A stretch of 18,798 nucleotides of DNA from Streptomyces regalis (lineage in GTDB: Bacteria > Actinomycetota > Actinomycetes > Streptomycetales > Streptomycetaceae): the NCBI RefSeq assembly GCF_001509475.1, contig NZ_LLZG01000049.1, forward strand, positions 1 through 18,798, written 5' to 3'. This document shows, piece after piece, positions 13,387-18,798 of this stretch; position 1 is the stretch's first letter; every line of letters starts with the position of its first letter. The translations under genes were made by a program, and so were the position numbers. Below the pieces are notes generated by a model. It made no database searches and was not told the origin of the DNA. It worked only from the letters and a program-made list of their open reading frames with translations.

Positions 13387-14953
13387 GGATCTCCTTGAAC
13401 GCCTCGGAAAGGGACGAGTCGGCGGCGTCGACCATCCGCCCGCCCGTCTGCGCCGCCGCGCGCCGCAGTTCGCCCGCGTCGGCCTCGCCGAAGTGGACGG
13501 GGTAGGTGGGGACGTCCGCGCGTACGGCGGCGGGCAGCGCCTGGTGGCGGCGTACGAAGTCCTCGTAGGCGAGGCCCGCGTTGTTCTCGCCGTCCGTCAT
13601 CAGGACGAGGGAGACGGAACGGTCCGGGTCGGCGGCCAGTTCGCGGGCGGCGGTGCGGTAGCCGTGGTCCAGGGCGGACCATACGGCCGTGGCGTCGCCG
13701 TAGCCGCCTCGGGCGACTGTGCCGGCCAGGGTCTTCAGGTCCTTCGGGCCGGTCACGGTCACCGTCTTCTCCTCCAGGACGCGGCCGCCGAAACGGATCA
13801 CCGTCAGCCGCTCGCCCCGGTAGAAGCGGGTGAACTTGCCGGACGCCGTGGAGTCCGCGCCGCTCAGGTCGGCGAAGGCCTCGCGCAACCCCGCCATCCG
13901 GTCACCGCGCATCGAGCCCGAGAAGTCGAGCAGGAAGACGACCTGGTCGGTGGCGGGTCGGTTCGGGTCGCCGTAGTCGTTCAACAGGGCGTCGATGACC
14001 TCGAGTTGGTCGGGGAAGTACAGCGCGTTGCCCACCGGCTCGCGCAGCTGTGGGTTCCGGGTGACCGTCGTGTTGACCGGACGGCGCAGGGTGCGCTGCA
14101 TGATCTTCTGCTGCGTCGAGTCGCGCTGGAGCCACTGCGTGACCTCGGCGTAGGCGGCGCGGTGGGAAGCGTCGAGGAGGAGCAGGGGGAAGTCCGCGAG
14201 GACCATGCCGTCCTCGGGGCGGACGACCTCCAGCCGGTCGTCGAGGCGGTCGGTGGCGTTGAGGGCGAGCAGGTCGGACTCGTAGGTGATGAGGGCGTTG
14301 GCCCGGTCCTGGTGGTCGGCGTACGCGTCGACGAGGGCGGGCCCCGTGTCCGCGGTGAGGGTGTGGCCGGAGCGGAAGCCGCGCAGGCGGTCGCAGGAGA
14401 CGTCGCCGGGGCGCAGTGCGCCGCCCGTGCCGGCCGCGGCGGTGGCGACGCCGACCAGGGCGGCGAGTCCGCCGGCGGAGTGCCGGGGGTCCGCCATCCC
14501 GAAGCGGACCGTGCCGGTCGCGGCGGCGTCGGCGATGTCCGCCCAGGTGAGGCGGGAGCCGGGCACCCCGGCGCGGAGCTTGCGTGCCACGTCCGGTCGG
14601 AGGCCGATGACCACCGGGGACGTCATGGTGGCCGTGCGCTGCAACCCCTGTACGGCGCTCTTGGCGGTGAGCCGCAGATAGCGGTCGGAGGACAGCCAGG
14701 CGAGGTCGTAGCGGGCACGGTCCGGGGCCTTCGTCTCGGCGTCGGGCCGGAAGTCCAGCCGGAGGTCGACGCCGGTCGCCTCCTTCAACTCACCCAGCAG
14801 GGGGGTGAGTACGGCCAGGTCGGGGCTCGCGAGCACGCGCAGCCGGACGGGCTCGTCGGCGTCGCCGCCCGAGCAGGCGGTGAGTACGGCGGTCACGAGC
14901 GCCAAGCAGAGTGTCAACAGGCCTGCCTTCAACAGGCCTGCCCGGCGCCTCAC
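13373..14953 (-). CDS. Lipoprotein with substrate-binding and von Willebrand A (VWA) domains
   Basis: The 526-residue protein starts with a lipoprotein signal peptide ending in VLTAC-SGG, lipidated Cys27. Residues ~36-310 look like a type 2 periplasmic binding protein: VRLRVLASPDLAVLTPLLGE, YDLAWLSSDRYLRL, SRLTWADIADAAATGTVRFG and DPRHSAGGLAALVG. A VWA domain follows from ~335, with the MIDAS start VVFLLDFSGSM (D343-x-S-x-S347) and a later LVLMTDGENN. MIDAS sites bind Mg2+ and a protein partner or ligand. The GTG start overlaps the previous stop (GTGA). The set suggests a surface complex that binds a ligand and signals or assembles through VWA. A perfect 15-bp-period repeat lies in the signal peptide (KAGLLKAGLL). 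Confidence 0.9.
   Translation of the reverse strand: MRRRAGLLKAGLLTLCLALVTAVLTACSGGDADEPVRLRVLASPDLAVLTPLLGELKEATGVDLRLDFRPDAETKAPDRARYDLAWLSSDRYLRLTAKSAVQGLQRTATMTSPVVIGLRPDVARKLRAGVPGSRLTWADIADAAATGTVRFGMADPRHSAGGLAALVGVATAAAGTGGALRPGDVSCDRLRGFRSGHTLTADTGPALVDAYADHQDRANALITYESDLLALNATDRLDDRLEVVRPEDGMVLADFPLLLLDASHRAAYAEVTQWLQRDSTQQKIMQRTLRRPVNTTVTRNPQLREPVGNALYFPDQLEVIDALLNDYGDPNRPATDQVVFLLDFSGSMRGDRMAGLREAFADLSGADSTASGKFTRFYRGERLTVIRFGGRVLEEKTVTVTGPKDLKTLAGTVARGGYGDATAVWSALDHGYRTAARELAADPDRSVSLVLMTDGENNAGLAYEDFVRRHQALPAAVRADVPTYPVHFGEADAGELRRAAAQTGGRMVDAADSSLSEAFKEIRGCH
14914..14942. repeat. Tandem direct repeat in signal-peptide codons
   Basis: TCAACAGGCCTGCC occurs at 14914-14927 and 14929-14942, a 15-bp period. 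It encodes RAGLLKAGLL in the lipoprotein signal peptide. An in-frame duplication of five codons explains it. Confidence 0.75.
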
Positions 14954-16329
14954 TTGGCTTCGCCCTTCCGGTCCGGGCAGTCACCGACGATCTTGATCAT
15001 CTGCTCCAGGAGGGTCAGCGGGGGCAGGACCGCACGGGTGTCGTCGGAGGAGGTGGTGGGCACGGGGATGTGCCGTTCGGTGAGGAACTCGGTGAGTTCG
15101 TCGCCGGTCGTGCCGCCGCTGTTCGTGTTGCGGGCGCGGAAGCCCAGTTCCATGGCGCGGTGCTGGAGTTCGGGATCCTCGCTGACCAGTTCGCCGAGCC
15201 GGGCGCCGTCGCCGGTCAGCGCGACGAGTTGGGGTTCGGTGACGAAGCGTGTCGAGGGGTAGAGCAGGACTCGTTCGTCGTCCGCGCTGCCCTTCTGGGC
15301 CTGGTGGCGGATCTGGTGGGCGAGGAACTGGTGCTCGTAGATCACCGAGATCGGGGCGATGCTCTGGCCGTCGGGGGACAGATACGTTTCCGCCCGCTCG
15401 GAGCTCGGCAGGCCTTGTTCGACGAGGAGCGGCTTGATCTTCTGGGCCAGCTTCGCGGCCTCCTGCTCGTCGTCCGGGGCGTCGTTCTGGTTCTCGACGA
15501 AGGCGACGAGGCCGAGGTAGGTGCCGGCGGAGTTGGACTCGCAGATGTCGGAGGTCTGGGCGAGGATCTTGTTGCCGTTGCGCACGTGTTCTTCGTCGGG
15601 GTCGATCTCGTCCCAGCGATACCCGCCCGCCTTGCGCGGCTCGTCGCCGTCCTTCTTGATGCCGCGCGCGAGATGCAGGAACTTCTGCATCTCGAGGGTG
15701 TAGTACATCGGCCGGCCGGCCGGGGTCGGCTGCGCCGACGCGACCTTCGCGTCGACGAGCGCCTCGGCGTAGTTCCGGTACGTGGCCAGCACGATGGGGC
15801 TGACGAACGGGCGGTACAGAAGCACCGGGCGGTTCGCCTCGGCGCGCTCGCGGCTGATCAGGTCGGCGGCGGGCTGGCCGGAGGGGAAGACGACGTCGTA
15901 TCCCTCGAAGTCCTGGTTGGCGATCTCGCGGGAGCCCATGCTCGTGATGTGCACGCGGAAGCCGTGTTTCATCAGGAGCCGCTCGACCTCGGGATCCTGG
16001 AAGAAGTCCCGCTTCGAGGCCATCTTCGCCTCTATGGTGACCACCTGCCGCAGCGGTAACAGCAGGTTCCCGCCGGCCACGAGGAGGACCAGGCCGATGA
16101 CGGGGACGGGCAGCGCCAGCGCCAGCGCTCTGCGCAGACGGCGGCGCGGGGGTCTGGTGACGACCAAGCGGGGTTCTTCGGTAACGGGTCTGTTCTCGGG
16201 CACCTGCGGTCTCCCCCCGTGGCTCGGGCAGGAATCGTCGGTGATCACGTTTACCACCGAACGACCCTGTAGGGAACGCCAGTTGAACGTAATGTCCCGT
16301 TCGGCTTGCGGTGACAGGGTTTCAGTCAC
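14950..16329 (-). CDS. Membrane protein with extracytoplasmic substrate-binding-like domain, first gene of operon
   Basis: The ORF gives 459 residues. A Pro/Arg-rich cytoplasmic segment (residues ~30-70) leads to one membrane helix at about 71-92 (LALALPVPVIGLVLLVAGGNLLLP). The large remainder should lie outside. It contains YDVVFPSGQPAADLISRE, RPVLLYRPFVSPIVLATYRN, YTLEMQKFLHLARGIKKDG and PISVIYEHQFLAHQIRHQAQ, a rhythm like type 2 binding proteins, including the SBP part of the next gene. GTG 16329 has no clear Shine-Dalgarno; GTG 16248 (VITDDSCPSHGG) is a reasonable alternative. The stop overlaps the lipoprotein start by GTGA. No named family is assigned. Confidence 0.82.
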   Translation of the reverse strand: MTETLSPQAERDITFNWRSLQGRSVVNVITDDSCPSHGGRPQVPENRPVTEEPRLVVTRPPRRRLRRALALALPVPVIGLVLLVAGGNLLLPLRQVVTIEAKMASKRDFFQDPEVERLLMKHGFRVHITSMGSREIANQDFEGYDVVFPSGQPAADLISRERAEANRPVLLYRPFVSPIVLATYRNYAEALVDAKVASAQPTPAGRPMYYTLEMQKFLHLARGIKKDGDEPRKAGGYRWDEIDPDEEHVRNGNKILAQTSDICESNSAGTYLGLVAFVENQNDAPDDEQEAAKLAQKIKPLLVEQGLPSSERAETYLSPDGQSIAPISVIYEHQFLAHQIRHQAQKGSADDERVLLYPSTRFVTEPQLVALTGDGARLGELVSEDPELQHRAMELGFRARNTNSGGTTGDELTEFLTERHIPVPTTSSDDTRAVLPPLTLLEQMIKIVGDCPDRKGEAK

Positions 16330-16416
16330 GCCGTGAGGGCTACCCGGAGGGTATGTCCCCCTCGATATCGCAATGATGCCAGTGGGCCAATCAGGCGGGC
16401 ACGGTCATCGCGATCG

Positions 16417-16536
16417 TTGCGCGACCTGTTCACGTTCGACGAGGAGTGGGCGAGGGTCGTGGCGGGGTACGGCCTGGCGGCGGTCGTGTACTTTTTCGTG
16501 GGCCACGCCATTGCCCATCGGGTCCACCGCCACTGA
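16417..16536 (+). CDS. Possible 39-residue membrane peptide
   Basis: From TTG 16417 the frame reads LRDLFTFDEEWARVVAGYGL and continues AAVVYFFVGHAIAHRVHRH. One membrane helix is flanked by an acidic N-terminus and a His/Arg C-terminus. The frame extends up to GTG 16333, but that start would lie 4 nt from the divergent gene's start and leave no promoter space. No strong Shine-Dalgarno is seen. The composition looks like a genuine small membrane protein; no homolog can be named. Confidence 0.42.
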   Translation: MRDLFTFDEEWARVVAGYGLAAVVYFFVGHAIAHRVHRH

Positions 16537-16555
16537 CGCGCCTACGTCACCGAGC

Positions 16556-17626
16556 TCAGGCGCAGCAGTCCGGGTCCAGTCCCGTCGGCAGGCGATCCCC
16601 GCCGAACACCGCACACGTCGCCTCGTGCCCGCCCAGCGCCGCAACGGCCAGCAACAGCGAACCAGCCGTCCACGTCGTCAGCTCCCGCGGCCATATGGCG
16701 TCGTCCTCGAAGACGTACCCGGTCCAGTACAGCCCGCTCTCCGAGTCCCGCAGATGCTGAATGGACTGGAGGATCTCCAGCGCCCGGTCGGACTCGCCCA
16801 TCGCCCAGAGAGCAAGGGCGAGTTCGGCGGACTCGCCGCCCGTCACCCACGGGTTGGGCACGACGCACCGCACCCCGAGCCCGGGGACGACGAAGCGGTC
16901 CCAGCCTTCCTCCATACGGGACTTGGCCTCGGCGCCCGTCAACGCGCCGCCCAGCACCGGGTAGTACCAGTCCATCGAGTAGCGGTCCTTGTCCAGGAAC
17001 CGCTCCGGGTGACGACGGATCGCGTGCCGCAGCGCTCCCGCCGCCAACTCCCAGTCGGGCTGCGGCTCTTCACGCTGTTCGGCGATCGCCAGTGCGCACC
17101 GCAGCGCGTGGTGGATCGACGACGAGCCCGTCAGCAGCGCGTCCGCGGTCGCCGTGCCGTCGTCGTCGCGCCGCCAGCCGATCTGTCCGCCGGGCTGCTG
17201 GAGTTGGAGGACGCATTCGATCGCCGCGTAGACGGACGGCCACATGCGGTCCAGGAACGTGTCGTCGCCGGTGGAGAGGTAGTGGTGCCAGACGCCTACG
17301 GCTATGTAGGCGACGAAGTTGGTCTCGCGGCCGGTGTCGGTGACGTCGTCGAAGGCGCCGTCCGCGTAGGCGGCGTACCAGGATCCGTCCTCGTTCTGGT
17401 GGGTCGCCAGCCAGCTGTACGCCCGCTCGGCGGCCTCGTGCTCACCGGCCGCGTCCAGCGCCATCGCGGCCTCGACGTGGTCCCACGGGTCGAGATGGTG
17501 CCCGCGGAACCAGGGGATCGCGCCGTCCTCCCGCTGGACGCCGAGGATCCCTGCGACGGTCTCGGCGGCCTGCTCGGCGGTGAGGACCCCGGGCAGGACG
17601 AGGTGTTCTGTCCGGGGGGTGGTCAC
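16556..17626 (-). CDS. Prenyltransferase/squalene-cyclase-like alpha/alpha toroid protein
   Basis: The 356-residue protein is an alpha/alpha barrel of the terpenoid cyclase / prenyltransferase type, also seen in some glycoside hydrolases. QW-like motifs are visible: QREDGAIPW at 31-39, QNEDGSW at 77-83 and QQPGGQIGW at 143-151. Helices such as HVEAAMALDAAGEHEAAERAYSWL and a later block WTGYVFEDDAIWPRELTTWTAGSLLLA follow. I see no DxDD cyclase motif, so cyclase activity is doubtful; a sugar- or lipid-related role is possible. GTG 17626 overlaps the stop of the methyltransferase gene (GTGA), so the two are translationally coupled and likely act in the same pathway. Confidence 0.82.
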   Translation of the reverse strand: MTTPRTEHLVLPGVLTAEQAAETVAGILGVQREDGAIPWFRGHHLDPWDHVEAAMALDAAGEHEAAERAYSWLATHQNEDGSWYAAYADGAFDDVTDTGRETNFVAYIAVGVWHHYLSTGDDTFLDRMWPSVYAAIECVLQLQQPGGQIGWRRDDDGTATADALLTGSSSIHHALRCALAIAEQREEPQPDWELAAGALRHAIRRHPERFLDKDRYSMDWYYPVLGGALTGAEAKSRMEEGWDRFVVPGLGVRCVVPNPWVTGGESAELALALWAMGESDRALEILQSIQHLRDSESGLYWTGYVFEDDAIWPRELTTWTAGSLLLAVAALGGHEATCAVFGGDRLPTGLDPDCCA

Positions 17627-18357
17627 TGGGCGTCCACCCGGGGGAGGTGGGGCTTGGTCGCGTACGCCACGAAGCTCTTGCCGATCAGCGGGTTCAGTGC
17701 CTGTTCGGCGACCCGGGTGGCCAGCGGTTTCTTCATGATGTCCCAGACCAGCAGCTTGTGGTACGCCCGCACCGGCAGCGCCTTGTCGTTGTCGACGCCG
17801 AACGCGCACTTCAGCCACCAGTACGGCGAGTGCAGGGCGTGGGCGTGGTGAGTGCCGTACGGCTTCAGGCCCGCCTCGCGGATCTTCGCGAGCAGCTCGT
17901 CCGCCTTGTAGATGCGGATGTGGCCGCCCTCGACCTCGTGGTAGGCGTCGGACAGCGTCCAGCAGACCTTCTCCGGGCCGTAACGGGGGACGGTGATGGC
18001 GATACGGCCGCCGGGCTTCAACACCCGCACCATCTCGGCGAGTACGCCCTTGTCGTCCGGGATGTGCTCCATGACCTCGGAGATGATCACGACGTCGAAG
18101 GACTCGTCGGGGAAGGGCAGGGCGAGCGCGTCGCCCTCCATCGCCGTGGCGGTCGCGCCCTCCGGTGCCTCGCCGGCCTCCTTCATCGCCGCGAACCACT
18201 TCGCGACCTCGCGGATCTCCTCACCGTTCTGGTCCAGCGCCACGACCTGGGCGCCGCGCCGGTAGCACTCGAACGCGTGCCGGCCGGCACCGCAGCCGAG
18301 GTCCAGGACGCGGTCGCCCGGGGCGAGCGGGAACCGGGAGAAGTCGACGGTCAGCAC
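17623..18357 (-). CDS. Class I SAM-dependent methyltransferase (Methyltransf_11/25-like)
   Basis: The 244-residue protein starts VLTVDFSRFPLAPGDR. Motif I VLDLGCGAGRHAFE is at about 17-30 and VVALDQNGEEI (the acid that holds the SAM ribose) at ~38-48. Then come TAMEGDALALPFPDESFDVV, SEVMEHIPDD and MVRVLKPGGRIAITVPRYGP, all standard class I features. The C-terminal ~110 residues include HHAHALHSPYWWLKC, probably a substrate cap. GTG 18357 is preferred because the conserved fold begins right there; upstream in-frame codons are Pro/Arg-rich with no ribosome site. It lies 64 nt from the stop of the repeat protein and overlaps the toroid gene, so the three form one cluster. Confidence 0.88.
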   Translation of the reverse strand: MLTVDFSRFPLAPGDRVLDLGCGAGRHAFECYRRGAQVVALDQNGEEIREVAKWFAAMKEAGEAPEGATATAMEGDALALPFPDESFDVVIISEVMEHIPDDKGVLAEMVRVLKPGGRIAITVPRYGPEKVCWTLSDAYHEVEGGHIRIYKADELLAKIREAGLKPYGTHHAHALHSPYWWLKCAFGVDNDKALPVRAYHKLLVWDIMKKPLATRVAEQALNPLIGKSFVAYATKPHLPRVDAQ

Positions 18358-18421
18358 GTATGCCTGCTTTCGCGGTCGGAACGGTTGGAGGGGCGGGGGT
18401 CGATGGTCATATGCACGGCGC

Positions 18422-18798
18422 TCACTGGGCGCCCTCAGTGACGCGAGCGGGCTCACCGGCCCTGGCGCCCTCGGCCAGCCGGGCGGGCTCACCGGCCCCG
18501 GCGCCCTCGGTCAGCCGGGCGGACTCGCCGTTCCTGGCGGCCTCGACCAGCCGCGCGGACTCGCCGCTCTTCGCAGCGCCGGTCCCGCAGGCGGACTCGC
18601 CAGCCCCGGCCACCTCAGCCACACGGGCGGGCTCACCGGCCCCGGCGCCCTCGGTGACACGGGCAGACTCACCGGCCCCGGCGGCCTCGGTCAGCCGGAC
18701 GGACTCGCCATTCCTGGCGGCCCCGACCAGCCACGCGGACTCACCGCTCTTCGCAGCCCCGATCCCACGAGCAGGCTCACCGGCCCCGACCGCATCAG
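18422..18798 (-). CDS. C-terminal end of a protein built of 12-residue repeats (gene runs off right edge)
   Basis: All 125 visible residues are ten 12-residue units plus a final EGAQ. The consensus is close to (E/G)(G/A)A-(G/R)(A/N/S)GE(P/S)AR(L/V)(T/A/V); examples are EGAGAGEPARVA, GAAKSGESARLV and EAARNGESARLT. The tail is Ala/Gly/Glu/Arg-rich, hydrophilic and probably disordered or extended. The catalytic or main part of the protein is outside the window. An in-frame GTG at 18622 exists, but the repeats continue upstream of it, so it is not the true start. Position upstream of a methyltransferase suggests an enzyme of the same pathway, perhaps a glycosyltransferase, but nothing in view proves this. 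Confidence 0.75.
   Translation of the reverse strand, partial: DAVGAGEPARGIGAAKSGESAWLVGAARNGESVRLTEAAGAGESARVTEGAGAGEPARVAEVAGAGESACGTGAAKSGESARLVEAARNGESARLTEGAGAGEPARLAEGARAGEPARVTEGAQ
18437..18796. repeat. 36-bp tandem repeats with a 180-bp super-period
   Basis: Ten contiguous 36-bp units encode the 12-residue repeats. Five-unit blocks repeat at exactly 180 bp: ACTCGCCGTTCCTGGCGG near 18523 against ACTCGCCATTCCTGGCGG near 18703, and CTCTTCGCAGC near 18557 and 18737. This means a five-unit block was duplicated as a whole after the single units had diverged. Confidence 0.88.

Noticed and set aside
13229..15262. 677-residue open frame on the + strand opposite the SBP/VWA operon
   Set aside because: The translation is low-complexity Gly/Val/Glu/Arg antisense of two well-supported genes, without domain motifs.
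18437..18796. CRISPR array, because the repeat unit is 36 bp
   Set aside because: Units are contiguous without spacers, diverge from each other in a coding-like way and keep one open reading frame.

Overview
The window is chromosomal DNA from a high-GC actinomycete, most likely Streptomyces. The genes use almost only G or C at third codon positions, GTG starts and GTGA/ATGA overlaps are common, and the gene set is typical: paired DHA2-type MFS pumps, an LLM-type flavin oxidoreductase, a substrate-binding/VWA lipoprotein operon and an XRE/TPR regulator. I could not search databases, so family names rest on motifs I can read in the translations.

Layout. 1-2527: two divergent MFS transporters; the second carries an extra C-terminal beta-sandwich domain of carboxypeptidase-regulatory type. 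2647-3297: a small Methyltransf_24-type methyltransferase. 3530-6538: an accessory block. A SLOG/DprA-like nucleotide-binding protein and a TPR protein with an HTH-like N-terminus lie on the minus strand. Four overlapping or near-overlapping tiny genes, two of them Cys/His-rich, diverge from them, and a frameshifted coding remnant follows. 6782-7750: a membrane-anchored, zinc-dependent N-acetylmuramoyl-L-alanine amidase. 7751-10374: a visibly AT-richer islet with a small secreted protein and an apparently intact IscB (OMEGA RNA-guided nuclease, the Cas9 ancestor family), preceded by about 213 nt rich in hairpins that is very probably its omega-RNA. 10375-10524: a decayed second copy of the 3' end of the amidase gene. 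10685-12621: a DUF5336-like membrane protein and an LLM oxidoreductase with a palindromic operator overlapping its Shine-Dalgarno. 12643-16329: a three-gene minus-strand operon (membrane protein with substrate-binding-like domain, SBP-VWA lipoprotein, membrane protein). 16556-18798: a minus-strand cluster of an alpha/alpha-toroid 'prenyltransferase-like' protein, a class I methyltransferase, and the C-terminus of a protein made of 12-residue repeats.

Most interesting. The amidase 3' end occurs twice, 2775 bp apart, with an identical 13-nt core at the upstream edge of the similarity; the intact gene ends ...GIVSYLEE and the remnant ...GIVSFLRG. This looks like an element that integrated into the 3' end of a protein gene, replaced that end and displaced the old one, with IscB and a secreted protein inside. 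No integrase or TnpA is visible, so the mechanism is open. The IscB keeps all RuvC and HNH residues I can check, and a candidate guide can be proposed from the layout. The SLOG/TPR locus, with 10-bp-phased direct repeats in its divergent promoter and its small-protein quartet, is the second candidate for an uncharacterised system.

Limits: start codons, promoters and operators are read by eye; the omega-RNA ends, the guide and the islet boundaries are inferences.
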